Positions 29,364 to 39,563 of a DNA stretch of 64,000 nucleotides are shown here, one piece after another. The stretch is from Bacillota bacterium (lineage in GTDB: Bacteria; Bacillota; Dethiobacteria; DTU022; UBA8154). The stretch is taken from assembly GCA_012728375.1 (NCBI GenBank), contig JAAYFF010000046.1, forward strand, positions 1 to 64,000, given 5' to 3'. Below the pieces are notes generated by a model. That model saw only the letters and a list, made by a program, of their open reading frames with translations. It did no database searches and was not told where the DNA came from. The translations under genes were made by a program, and so were the position numbers. How positions within the stretch are numbered: position 1 is the stretch's first letter; each line of letters opens with the position of its first letter.

Positions 29364-30101
29364 ATGAGTAAAAAAGTACTAATCTGGTCTCTGCTATGTT
29401 TGTTTTTTGTAACTTTATTATTTGCCGGTTGTGGAGGAGGAAACAATATTTCTGCACCTGAATCCGATGAGGAAGTAGAGTCAACACCTGCCGAACAATC
29501 AACTGCATCTGGGGAAGAAAGTTCTGTTGCGGAAATATTTGCCAAGGCCAAGGATATCGAAAATTTATATTTTGAATATGTATTGACCTCCGGGGAGGAC
29601 GAAGCTGAAGGCAAAACATGGATTAAGGGAAAACAATTTAAAAGTGAAATATGCGTTGAAGAACAAATAATTGTTAGTATTATCGACTTTGACGAGGCTA
29701 CTGCTTATACATATGTGCCTTCGCAGAATATAGCCATGAAAATAGATATCGATATGATAAATATTGAAGAATTTAAAAATCCCACTGAATACACCAAGGA
29801 CATTGATCCGCATTTATTCCGGGTAGTGGAAACAACCACGTATGAAGGGCACCAATGTAAAGTTATCGTCTTCACAGATGAAGAGGTTCAGGAAGAAACT
29901 AAAATGTGGGTTTCCGAAAAATATGGCATTCCTCTGCGCGTCGAAACCACAATTGAAGGATCTACAACTGTTTTAGAATATAAGAATCTCCAGGTCGGCT
30001 CGGTTGACGACGAGGCCTTTACAATCCCGCAGGGAGTAGAGATTATCGAAATGGACATGGGTTCGGCAATTCCCGAATTAGGTGACTTTATGACAGAGTA
30101 A
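29364..30101 (+). CDS. Lipoprotein, LolA-like/outer-membrane-lipoprotein-sorting-like fold
   Basis: Lipobox LFAGC; KMWVSEKYGIPLRVETTIEG pattern. Confidence 0.72.
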   Translation: MSKKVLIWSLLCLFFVTLLFAGCGGGNNISAPESDEEVESTPAEQSTASGEESSVAEIFAKAKDIENLYFEYVLTSGEDEAEGKTWIKGKQFKSEICVEEQIIVSIIDFDEATAYTYVPSQNIAMKIDIDMINIEEFKNPTEYTKDIDPHLFRVVETTTYEGHQCKVIVFTDEEVQEETKMWVSEKYGIPLRVETTIEGSTTVLEYKNLQVGSVDDEAFTIPQGVEIIEMDMGSAIPELGDFMTE

Positions 30102-30127
30102 AACAAGTTTGCAGTAAATATACAAAC

Positions 30128-30172
30128 AAAAGTCGCGGAAGCCTTGTGTACTAGGGACGCCGCGACTTTTTA
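30128..30172 (+). terminator. Hairpin AAAAGTCGCGG...CCGCGACTTTT
   Basis: 11-bp inverted repeat with flanking T/A. Confidence 0.8.
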
Positions 30173-30201
30173 ATCTTAAAAATTGTTGCGATAATTGACA
30201 T

Positions 30202-30231
30202 TTGACATATTTCTTTTATGTTAGATATAAT
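30202..30231 (+). promoter_or_regulatory. Sigma-A-type promoter TTGACA-18-TATAAT
   Basis: Consensus hexamers upstream of 30337 CDS. Confidence 0.7.
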
Positions 30232-30336
30232 GTTTTAAAATAATGACCATAACATAATTTGGTGCGGTTATCCGGTAATTAACAAAAATTAGTCAAATAA
30301 TGCAGGATTTTGCCTACAGAGAGGAGAACCAAGCCA

Positions 30337-30636
30337 ATGCTGGGATACCTGGATCACCTGCAGGAACGCTTTTTTACCTGGTGCGATAAGGTCGTGCAAG
30401 AATACATTAACAGCGGGGAAGCTGCCCTTAAACAGTGGTGGCCGCGCAAGAACCCGGACGGCAGTTATGAGTTGGTTTTTAAACTGGAAGCCCGCGATAA
30501 AAGTGTATCCGTGCGCAGCGTAGTCATACCGGATGAGTTTCATGAACTTCTTGAACGGGAGTACTTTATCGATCACCCGCCAGACAAAGATGAAGGGGCA
30601 GAGGACAAATCGGTGCAATTTGAGCCCCCGCGTTAA
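30337..30636 (+). CDS. Hypothetical protein
   Basis: ATG 30337 after GAGGAG-type SD. Confidence 0.6.
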   Translation: MLGYLDHLQERFFTWCDKVVQEYINSGEAALKQWWPRKNPDGSYELVFKLEARDKSVSVRSVVIPDEFHELLEREYFIDHPPDKDEGAEDKSVQFEPPR

Positions 30637-30735
30637 CGCATTTTTTTTATTATTCGCCAAACCTGCACAAGCCGGTTGCCGGTGCAAAGCACAAGTTGGC
30701 GCTGATTTTGCAGTAGGACGAGGAGGTTTGGTCAA

Positions 30736-32664
30736 ATGGGAGAAAATTTAACGAGAAAAATACTGGCCGCGCACCTCGTTGCGGGCGAGATGACCGTTGG
30801 AAACGAAATTGCCATCAGGATCGATCAGACGCTGACGCAGGATGCGACCGGCACTATGGCGTACCTGCAATTTGAAGCAATGGGTATTCCCCGTGTTAAA
30901 ACGGAGCTTTCTGTTTCGTATGTTGATCACAACACATTGCAGACCGGCTTTGAAAACGCGGATGATCACCGTTTTTTACAGACTGTTGCAGCCAAATACG
31001 GTATTTATTTTTCCCGTCCCGGCAACGGCATCTGTCACCAGGTACACCTGGAACGCTTCGGCGTTCCGGGCAAAACGCTGCTCGGTTCAGACAGCCATAC
31101 GCCCACGGGCGGCGGTATCGGCATGCTGGCTATTGGAGCCGGCGGCCTGGACGTAGCCGTGGCTATGGGCGGCGGTCCGTTTTACCTGACAATGCCGGAA
31201 GTTGTCAAAGTTGAGCTGATAAATAAGCTGCAGCCGTGGGTATCGGCAAAAGATGTTATTCTGGAGGTGCTGCGCCGCTTAAGCGTTAAAGGCGGCGTGG
31301 GCAAAGTTATTGAATATACCGGGCCCGGAGTGGCAAGCCTTTCCGTGCCGGAGAGGGCTACGATCACCAATATGGGTGCGGAGCTGGGAGCAACTACTTC
31401 GATTTTCCCCAGCGATGAAATAACAAAACGTTTCCTGGCCGCTCAGGGCAGGGCTGAGCAGTGGGTGGAACTGCTTCCTGATCCTGACGCTACTTATGAT
31501 GAAGAGCTGGTTATTGACCTTGCCGCTCTGGAACCAATGGCAGCCTGTCCCCACAGCCCGGATGCGGTTAGAACTATCCGGGAAATAGGTGAAATTGAAG
31601 TAAACCAGGTGGCTATCGGCAGCTGTACAAATTCTTCTTACGCGGACTTGATGCAGGTTGCCTCTATTCTGCGGGGTAAGAAAGTTCATAAAAATGTTAG
31701 CCTTGTTATCTCTCCCGGTTCCAGGCAAGTTTTGGAGATGCTGGCCAGAAACGGCGCTTTGGCCGATCTGATTGCTTCAGGCGCGCGTATCCTGGAGTCA
31801 ACCTGCGGCCCGTGTATCGGCATGGGGCAAGCGCCGCCATCGGGTGCCGTTTCCGTAAGAACATTTAACCGCAACTTTCCCGGACGTTCCGGCACTGCCG
31901 ATGCAAAAGTATATCTGACCGGACCCGAAGCCGCGGCAGCCGCTGCCATTACCGGCAGGCTTACCGATCCCCGAATTCTTGGCAAGTATAAAAAGATTGA
32001 GCTTCCCGAAAGGTTTTTAATCGATGACAGCATGATTATTGCTCCCGCAGAGGATCCGGAGGCGGTACATGTCCTGCGGGGACCCAATGTTAAAGCGCTG
32101 CCGGTAAACGATGAGCTGCCGGATAGGCTGGCTGCAAAAGTGCTTCTTAAAGTTGAAGATAATATTACGACGGACCATATTTTGCCGGCAGGGGCGAAAA
32201 TACTGCCCCTGAGGTCAAATATTCCCGCGATCAGCGAGTATGTGTTCAGCACCGTTGATCCCGGTTTTGCCGAGCGGGCAAAAAAGGCAGGACAGGGAAT
32301 AGTAGTAGGTGGGCATAATTACGGCCAGGGATCAAGTCGGGAGCATGCTGCCCTTGCACCGATGTACCTGGGCGTTAAAGCGGTGCTGGCCAAATCATTT
32401 GCACGCATTCATCGGGCAAACCTGATTAACTTCGGCATCCTGCCGTTAATTTTTGTCAACGAAACAGATTATGAAAGCATCGAAAAAGATGATCTATTGG
32501 AAATAAAATCATTGCGCAGCCAGCTGGAGGCAGGGGACCGGCTGATAGTTACAAACCTCCGCACAGGCAATTCTTTCTCAGTCAGCCACGGGCTTACTCC
32601 ACGTCAAAAAGCCATTATTCTTGACGGCGGCCTTTTAAATTACACTAAAAAGCAAAATATGTGA
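30736..32664 (+). CDS. Aconitate hydratase (aconitase A/LeuCD-like, ~640 aa)
   Basis: GSDSHTPTGGG, IGSCTNSS, CGPCIGMG, GGHNYGQGSSREHAAL. Confidence 0.94.
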   Translation: MGENLTRKILAAHLVAGEMTVGNEIAIRIDQTLTQDATGTMAYLQFEAMGIPRVKTELSVSYVDHNTLQTGFENADDHRFLQTVAAKYGIYFSRPGNGICHQVHLERFGVPGKTLLGSDSHTPTGGGIGMLAIGAGGLDVAVAMGGGPFYLTMPEVVKVELINKLQPWVSAKDVILEVLRRLSVKGGVGKVIEYTGPGVASLSVPERATITNMGAELGATTSIFPSDEITKRFLAAQGRAEQWVELLPDPDATYDEELVIDLAALEPMAACPHSPDAVRTIREIGEIEVNQVAIGSCTNSSYADLMQVASILRGKKVHKNVSLVISPGSRQVLEMLARNGALADLIASGARILESTCGPCIGMGQAPPSGAVSVRTFNRNFPGRSGTADAKVYLTGPEAAAAAAITGRLTDPRILGKYKKIELPERFLIDDSMIIAPAEDPEAVHVLRGPNVKALPVNDELPDRLAAKVLLKVEDNITTDHILPAGAKILPLRSNIPAISEYVFSTVDPGFAERAKKAGQGIVVGGHNYGQGSSREHAALAPMYLGVKAVLAKSFARIHRANLINFGILPLIFVNETDYESIEKDDLLEIKSLRSQLEAGDRLIVTNLRTGNSFSVSHGLTPRQKAIILDGGLLNYTKKQNM

Positions 32665-32685
32665 TCTCAAATGATTTAAACCAGA

Positions 32686-32733
32686 AAGGGCGCAGGGTAA
32701 GTGGTGATTAATTTCTTGCGCCTTATTTTTAAA
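32686..32733 (+). terminator. Hairpin AAGGGCGCAGG...TTGCGCCTTATTTTT
   Basis: Inverted repeat downstream of aconitase. Confidence 0.6.
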
Positions 32734-32820
32734 GCCTGGAGAAGCTTAAACACGTCTACAAATTTTACCTCGGGGTGTTTTCTTTTTCTCTGTGATAATA
32801 AAAAGGATGCGGGGCAATCG

Positions 32821-33630
32821 ATGAAGAGCATTGCACAGGCAGATGATGCCATGATAAGGGTAACAGGGCTGGTTAAGCGTTACGGCGATTTTTTAGCTGT
32901 GGACAATATCTCTTTTACCGTAAGATGCGGTGAAATATTTGCCTTCCTGGGCCCGAACGGCGCCGGTAAAACTACGACAATAAAAATGCTGACCACTTTA
33001 CTGAAACCGTCGAGCGGGCAGGTACTGCTTAACGGTTTTGATCCAATACGTGAACAGGATGCTGCCCGCCGTTCTTTCGGTATTGTCTTCCAGGAGTCAA
33101 GTCTCGATAATGAACTGACAGCGCGTGAAAATATGGTTTTTCATGCAGTGCTATACAACATACCGAAAAGTATTCGGGAAAAGCGCATTAAAATGCTGCT
33201 CGAGTTGGTGCAGCTCTGGGATCGAAAGAACGAGCAGGTAAAAAAATTTTCTGGAGGCATGAAGCGCAGGCTGGAAATTGCCAGGGGCCTGCTGCACCTG
33301 CCGAAGATTTTCTTCCTCGACGAACCGACCCTGGGCCTTGATCCGCAGACCAGGAACCTGCTCTGGGAGTATATCAGGGAGCTGAATAAAAAAGAACGAA
33401 TTACCGTTTTTTTTACGACGCATATCATGGAGGAAGCCGAACGGGCTGCAGACAGGGTGGCAATTATTGACCACGGCAAAATAATTGCCCAGGGATCCCC
33501 ACAGGAACTTACGGAACAGACCGGTACAGCTTCTTTGGAAGAAGCATTTCTGGCGCTGACGGGCAAAGCCCTTCGGGAAGAGGTAAGCGGCGGGAACAGC
33601 CGGATACCCAGGGGGAGGCACCATCGATGA
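32821..33630 (+). CDS. ABC transporter ATP-binding protein (DrrA-like)
   Basis: GPNGAGKTTTIKML, FSGGMKRRLEIARGL, LDEPTLGLD; start at 32821 preferred as 32701 lies in the terminator. Confidence 0.92.
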   Translation: MKSIAQADDAMIRVTGLVKRYGDFLAVDNISFTVRCGEIFAFLGPNGAGKTTTIKMLTTLLKPSSGQVLLNGFDPIREQDAARRSFGIVFQESSLDNELTARENMVFHAVLYNIPKSIREKRIKMLLELVQLWDRKNEQVKKFSGGMKRRLEIARGLLHLPKIFFLDEPTLGLDPQTRNLLWEYIRELNKKERITVFFTTHIMEEAERAADRVAIIDHGKIIAQGSPQELTEQTGTASLEEAFLALTGKALREEVSGGNSRIPRGRHHR

Positions 33631-34373
33631 GCGTAATTTATATCCTCTGGTTGCGCCAATTAAAGCGCTATTTCCGTTCCAAGCCGCGCATCATTGGAGC
33701 CCTCGGCCAACCCCTGCTTTTTCTCTTTGCTCTGGGCTACGGTTTCGGGCCGGTTTTCCAAAGGGCAGGCGAAGGCGATTATCTGCAGTTTCTGGTTCCC
33801 GGAATAATTGCCATGAGCGTTTTGTTTACTTCCCTGTTCAGCGGGATAGAAATTATCTGGGATCGCCAGTTTGGTTTCCTCAAGGAGACACTGGTGGCGC
33901 CGGTTTCCAGGGTTATAATAATGCTCGGGAGGACTTTCGGCGGTGCTACGGTGGCTGTTATACAAGGAATAATTATTCTTGCTATTTCGCTGCTGGCCGG
34001 ATTCCGGTTTTCGAGCCCGGCTGCATTGCTGACTGCCTTATTATTTATGTTTTTGATTGCTATTTTGTTTACCGCCCTGGGCACGGCGATCGCCTCTGTG
34101 CTGGAAGATATGCAGGGCTTTCAGCTCATTATGAATTTTATCATCATGCCGCTGTTTTTTCTTTCCGGTGCACTTTTTCCGCTGGATGACTTGCCTGCGG
34201 CCGTGGGAGTGATTGTTCGTTTGAATCCCCTTTCTTACGGTGTAGACGGCCTGCGCGGCGCATTAATTGACCAGGCCCAGCTGGGAATTTGGGCGGATTT
34301 TGGAGTATTGACGCTTAGCAGCCTTGTTCTGGTTGTAATTGGCGGTTATTTGTTTTCAAAAATACAGCTGTAA
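33627..34373 (+). CDS. ABC-2 type transporter permease (DrrB-like)
   Basis: Polytopic; ATGA overlap with ATPase gene. Confidence 0.92.
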   Translation: MSVIYILWLRQLKRYFRSKPRIIGALGQPLLFLFALGYGFGPVFQRAGEGDYLQFLVPGIIAMSVLFTSLFSGIEIIWDRQFGFLKETLVAPVSRVIIMLGRTFGGATVAVIQGIIILAISLLAGFRFSSPAALLTALLFMFLIAILFTALGTAIASVLEDMQGFQLIMNFIIMPLFFLSGALFPLDDLPAAVGVIVRLNPLSYGVDGLRGALIDQAQLGIWADFGVLTLSSLVLVVIGGYLFSKIQL

Positions 34374-34479
34374 GCTGTCGTTTAAGTCGTTTAATGCCGT
34401 TTAATTTAAGGAAGGCAGTAAATCGTTTGACTTCTCTCCAGGAAAGATATAGAGCACAGCTACGGGAGGTAATGAAAAT

Positions 34480-35418
34480 ATGGCACTGGATCCACAAGCC
34501 AAAGCATTTTTGGATTTTTTAAAATCTTTGGGTGCAGTTCCTGTACATGCACTGTCGCCGGAGAAAAACCGGGCCGGCATTAATTATCTTGTAAAAAAAG
34601 CAGGTATGGCTCCTCAACCGGTAGCAGAGGTTAAAGAGCAGGTGATTCCCGTTGAGGACGGTAAAATTAGCTTGCGGATTTATACACCTGAAGGCGCAGG
34701 ACCCTTCCCTGTTTTTGTTTTCTTCCATGGTGGCGGTTGGGTGATGGGCGGCCTTGATATTGTCGACTCGCCCCTTAGGGCTGTTACCAATGCAGCCCGG
34801 TGCCTGGTTGTTTCTGTAGCTTACCGCCTTGCACCTGAACACAAATTTCCTGTCCCACTGAATGATTGCTACCTGGCAACCCGTTGGGTAGCTGAGAATG
34901 CCCATTATTTCAAGGGAGACGGGAGAAGGATTGCCGTTGGCGGCGAAAGTGCCGGGGGTAATCTCGCGGCCTGCACGTGTCTGATGGCCCGTGACTGCGG
35001 GCTGCCTTCTTTAAGCTTTCAGGTATTGCTTTATCCGGTAACGGACTTTTCCGGCGGGGATTATCCGTCCCGGAGCAAATTTAACGGCATTTTTTTATCA
35101 ATGGATGATATGAAATACTATGAAAACCATTATTTAGCCCAAGGTGAGGACAGGAAAAACAGCTATCTTTCCCCTGTCCTGGCCGATAATCTGTCCGGTT
35201 TGCCTCCGGCCCTGGTGGTTACTGCAGGTTACGATCCGCTCCATGATGAAGGGGAAGCTTATGCAAAGCGCTTAAAAGAAGCCGGCGTCGATGTAGCTTA
35301 CCATTGCTTTGAAGATATGATTCACGCTTTTTTCCTTTTTGGCGGAATGATGGAAAAAGCAAATAAAGCTCTCGTTGAACTAATTGCGCGCTCGTTAAAG
35401 GAAGCCTTCACCCGGTAA
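34480..35418 (+). CDS. Alpha/beta hydrolase, hormone-sensitive-lipase-like esterase
   Basis: FFHGGGWVMGG and GGESAGGNLA motifs. Confidence 0.94.
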   Translation: MALDPQAKAFLDFLKSLGAVPVHALSPEKNRAGINYLVKKAGMAPQPVAEVKEQVIPVEDGKISLRIYTPEGAGPFPVFVFFHGGGWVMGGLDIVDSPLRAVTNAARCLVVSVAYRLAPEHKFPVPLNDCYLATRWVAENAHYFKGDGRRIAVGGESAGGNLAACTCLMARDCGLPSLSFQVLLYPVTDFSGGDYPSRSKFNGIFLSMDDMKYYENHYLAQGEDRKNSYLSPVLADNLSGLPPALVVTAGYDPLHDEGEAYAKRLKEAGVDVAYHCFEDMIHAFFLFGGMMEKANKALVELIARSLKEAFTR

Positions 35419-35553
35419 GGACAGTTTCAGCACTTTAATCAATAATGCTACAGCGCGTACAGGAGATCTAACCGGTTGGATAGGAGGGAATAACGTTTTC
35501 CAGTAGGCAAATACTAAGGTAGCAGTATAAAAATAAAAGGGAGCAATATTATT

Positions 35554-35904
35554 TTGTATAATTATTATGCTACGGCTTTACTGCTGTTTTTTTGCCTGCT
35601 GGCTCTTGCCGGAAGCATTGCCCTTTCATACCTGCTTTTTAAGCGGGCTCTCATTAGCGTAGTGAAAAGTTTTAGAAAACATAATGCCCTGGAAGAGAAA
35701 AACGCCAGGACACTTGCTGAATTGGGACTGAGAAAACGGGACTTTTGGGATAATCTTCGCTTTCAGCTGCGCGACTACAAACCCTATGCGCTGCAGATGC
35801 TTGTTTCCTGGAATATAGTATGTATAACTCCAGAGGGAAAGTATTATTTGTCGGAAGAAAAGCTGGCCTTCCGGATACCTTTTTTTCAAGAGCAGTTTGA
35901 TTAG
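35554..35904 (+). CDS. Small membrane-anchored hypothetical protein
   Basis: N-term TM; TTG start. Confidence 0.5.
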   Translation: MYNYYATALLLFFCLLALAGSIALSYLLFKRALISVVKSFRKHNALEEKNARTLAELGLRKRDFWDNLRFQLRDYKPYALQMLVSWNIVCITPEGKYYLSEEKLAFRIPFFQEQFD

Positions 35905-36001
35905 CAGCGCAATACTTATTGCCGCATTACACAAGAAAATTTTGCCGGCACCTTAAATGGTTTTTAAACGGATGATCTTATAACGGTCACTGAGCAGAGC
36001 A

Positions 36002-37777
36002 CTAACGTTTCCCCGGTACTAGTTCAAAGCGGGGTAATTTTATGGAAAATTTTTTAAGAATAGAAAGGCGGTTGTTTTCCTCGGCTTTGTAGATTAGTTG
36101 GATGCGGCGGACACGCTTGCCCAGGCGATTTAACAGCCGGGTAAAAGAATCTGCCGCTTTTTCGGATAAGATGCTTAACCCCTCGGTATTAACAACCAGG
36201 TGAAAACAATGCTTGGGGAGAAGATCACGGATATGGCGGCTCAATTCTTTCACGGTTAACCGGTCCAGGAGGCCGCGGAGAGTGAGGTAAAAGGTTCCGT
36301 TGTTCTCTGAAACATAAATTTTTAAATGGCCTGCAACACCTTCTTCAGCCAAATTCCCCGTCTTTTTAACCTGGAGCCTGCGATAAAAGAGAGGCACTGT
36401 CCTGTTGGAGCACTTCTTTTGGAAACAATCCAGAATCTGGTCATACCAGCGGTTATGCTTTTCAAAACGCCGGACTAAAAACCAGCCGACGCCCCTGTAA
36501 AGAACAGATCCCCAGCCGGTCAGAAATGCATTTTGAAAGACATGGCGGAGAGAATAAAACCGCTTCATGGCCTTGACAGTCTCTTCCTGCAGTTCTTCCG
36601 GAGACATTTGAGCAGGCTGAAAGACGACATGATGCCCATCGTAGAGCTCCCAATCCTTTGTCAGAAGCCGCCCTTCAGATTCAAGCTTCTCAAATAGCGG
36701 TGTTCCCGGCAGTGGGGTCAGCATCATAAATTGGACGCTGTCAATCCTTGTTTCAAGGGCGAAATCTACCGTTTCCCGGATGGTCTGCACCGTATCTTCG
36801 TCGCTTCCGAAAACAAACATGCCGTGTACCCTAATACCGTAATCATGAAAGCGGCGAATAGAGTTCCGGATATCCTCGACGCTTTGTCTCTTGTTATATG
36901 CTTTAAGGGTGGCCGGGTTGATGGATTCAAGACCGATATAGACAATTTTTGCCCCCGTCCGGCGCATAAGATCCAAAAGCTCGTCGTTTTTGGCCGCCTC
37001 CACACGTACCTGTGCGCCCCATCCCTTCAGTTTAATTTTACGGTCCAGCATTCCTTGCAGCAATTCCTTAGTGCGCGGGTAATTGTCTGTAAAATTGTCA
37101 TCACAGAAAAAGACATTTTTGCCCTGATAGAGGGATAGTTCGTCAAGAACGGCATTGGTATTGCGATAACGGTATTTTCGGCCAAACATCGCCGTAACGC
37201 AGCAAAAAGAACAATTAAACGGGCATCCCCTGGAAGTCATAACCGGAATAGAACCGGAGATTTTTTTACGAACAAAAAGATTAAGATCAGGAATGGGCAG
37301 CTCATTAAGATCTACCGCTTCTGTTCGGCAGGGATTATGTACCGGGACGCCGTCTTGCAGGAAAGAAACTCCGGGAATGTCAACTGGTTGTTCCCCCTTT
37401 TCCAGAGCGCGGACCAGGGGGAGGAAACTGAAATCTGCCTCTCCTCTGACGACATAATCTCCATACTGCAAAGCCTCTTCAGGGACAAAGGTTGCATGAA
37501 TTCCTCCGATTACCACGGGTATTTGGTGGGACTTAATAAAACTTGCCAGGCGGTAAGCTTCCTGGCTGGTTGAAGTTGTCGTGGAAATACCGACGAGGTC
37601 GGCATCTAAAATATCGGACCAGGGCAGATCTGTAATTGCTTCCAAATAAATATGTACCTTATAGCCTGCATTTTTTAACTGAGTCCCCAGCAAAGGCAGC
37701 CCAAGCCTCGGCATCTTTGCAGTACTAAAAACATGCTCCTTCCTGGTTTTGGGTTCAATCAGAACAATTTTTTTCAT
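36002..37777 (-). CDS. B12-binding-domain radical SAM protein with C-terminal STAS-like domain
   Basis: N-term cobalamin-binding-like domain, CPFNCSFCC, C-terminal LTLRGLLDRLTVKELSRHIRDLL..LVVNTEGLSILSEKAADSF. Confidence 0.9.
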   Translation of the reverse strand: MKKIVLIEPKTRKEHVFSTAKMPRLGLPLLGTQLKNAGYKVHIYLEAITDLPWSDILDADLVGISTTTSTSQEAYRLASFIKSHQIPVVIGGIHATFVPEEALQYGDYVVRGEADFSFLPLVRALEKGEQPVDIPGVSFLQDGVPVHNPCRTEAVDLNELPIPDLNLFVRKKISGSIPVMTSRGCPFNCSFCCVTAMFGRKYRYRNTNAVLDELSLYQGKNVFFCDDNFTDNYPRTKELLQGMLDRKIKLKGWGAQVRVEAAKNDELLDLMRRTGAKIVYIGLESINPATLKAYNKRQSVEDIRNSIRRFHDYGIRVHGMFVFGSDEDTVQTIRETVDFALETRIDSVQFMMLTPLPGTPLFEKLESEGRLLTKDWELYDGHHVVFQPAQMSPEELQEETVKAMKRFYSLRHVFQNAFLTGWGSVLYRGVGWFLVRRFEKHNRWYDQILDCFQKKCSNRTVPLFYRRLQVKKTGNLAEEGVAGHLKIYVSENNGTFYLTLRGLLDRLTVKELSRHIRDLLPKHCFHLVVNTEGLSILSEKAADSFTRLLNRLGKRVRRIQLIYKAEENNRLSILKKFSIKLPRFELVPGKR

Positions 37778-38087
37778 TTAAGAACTCCTTCCCAGGTCAA
37801 ACAACACAAATTAATGTTGCTGTTCCCAAGTCTTTTTAATTAGTATCTCTTGGAAAATGAAAATTAATCGAATACTGCAGTGGAAGTTAGAGTAAACAAA
37901 GCCTTTGGCTCGCGGCTATCTTTGCAGCAATTGTTTAAGGCTTTTATTATTGTTATATTTTACATCGGGCTTTTAAATCCTTTAAATTTTATTTGTATTT
38001 GGCCAAATATAAAAAAAAACATGTCTAGGATGCGAAAATGCTTATCCTTAAAACATGTTTCAGCAGCGATTAAATTTTTTTATATTT

Positions 38088-38390
38088 TTATTTGATGGAG
38101 ATAACCTTTTGAAGTTGAACCAAATTAAAAATCCTCTGCACATAACTGCTGTTTACATTGATAATACGCAGTTCACCCTGGTTTTCTCTTAACATTTTCT
38201 GCAATGCGCAGATTTTTCCCAGGCCCGAAGCATCAATAAAATTGGAAAGGGAAAAATCTAGAGTTATCCTGCGATACCCCTCTGCAATAAGGGAATAAAT
38301 TTGTTCCTTCAACTCGGAGGAGTTCGTCGCCGTCAGCTTCTGTCCCATGAAGACTACTGCCTCGTTGCGATTTTTTTTCTGCACTGTCAT
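38088..38390 (-). CDS. STAS-domain anti-sigma-factor antagonist-like protein
   Basis: ITLDFSLSNFIDASGLGKICALQKMLRENQGELRIINV. Confidence 0.88.
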   Translation of the reverse strand: MTVQKKNRNEAVVFMGQKLTATNSSELKEQIYSLIAEGYRRITLDFSLSNFIDASGLGKICALQKMLRENQGELRIINVNSSYVQRIFNLVQLQKVISIK

Positions 38391-38635
38391 CAGTGTTTCC
38401 TCCCGAATTTAAAGAGAAAAGAAATCATCTGTGTTAATTTATCAAACTTTTTAAATTATAACAAATCATATCATATTTATATGTTAAATATGTTAAGAAA
38501 AGGTAAATTCTTGTAAATTAATCATTAAATAATAGAAACTAGTTTTGCCTTTCCTTTTGCATAAATGCAAATATGATTCTACTGCATAAACTCCATTTGC
38601 AAAGTGTTCGCTTAAAACCAGTAATCAATCACACA

Positions 38636-39395
38636 TTAATTATCCTTTTCTATTTTATTGATAATAAGCCGGCCGTACTCGTCTTCATAATAATAAAAAA
38701 TAACTTTTTCCCCGTCCGTAAGGCTGTCTGCTAAAGTTTGCTCGCTTAGGTAAAAGGCCAGCGGTTCTCCGTTAATTTCTATTTCCACACTGTTGCTGTC
38801 AATTCTTCCCGTCAGAGTCCCCTCCGCACTGTGCAAGACAATTTCTTTTTCTGACGCGCCGTGATCGCGTGTCGCGGTGTCTTCCGGAGAGATGGGTAAA
38901 AAGGCTTCACCGGCAGTGTTTTTTATGCTGAAAAACTCATAAGCGTCTTTCAATTTGATAAGCATTGACGGATAAGTGAGTACCTGAAGAACGGCTTTTT
39001 CTTGCGAAGGCTTCTTTTCTTCCACGGTAATATTCAGGGTATCTTTCTGAACTTCTATCTTCTCTAATAATATGGAATACCCCCCGGTCCGTTTTTCACC
39101 GGAAGATATAAATATGAAAAGATCACCCCCGGTTTGGAATTCCTGCGGGCTAAATATAAAATACCCCCTTTGTTTCTTAAGACTTTGAATTGTATCTTGC
39201 ATTTGCACCGGTAATTCTTCCGGGAAAGCGCCTTCGTTTTCCCATACTTCATATTCCTCCACTATCTTAGTCTCCGGCTCGCTGCTGCCCTTTTCGGATT
39301 CGCTCTGCGAATTTTCCGGCGGGCTGGGGTTGCATCCCGCCAGGAGCAATAATGTGGCTAGGAAGGTTGCCAGTATAATAATAATTTTTTTCAAA
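38636..39395 (-). CDS. Hypothetical lipoprotein
   Basis: TTG 39395 with GGAG SD, LLLLAGC lipobox; the ORF-track extension upstream is unlikely. Confidence 0.72.
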
Positions 39396-39563
39396 GCGCT
39401 CCTCTCCTCGTTTATGTTCTCTTTAATTAGACGAAGAAGCAGCTTTTCCGTTGCAGTAATTTTGCCGGCGTTAGTTGCTTTACATCTCTGAGAAGGACGG
39501 TTAAGATAAAGGGTGAAAAAGAGAGGATGAAATGATCTTGAAAAGCACTTTTCGGGGGAAAAA

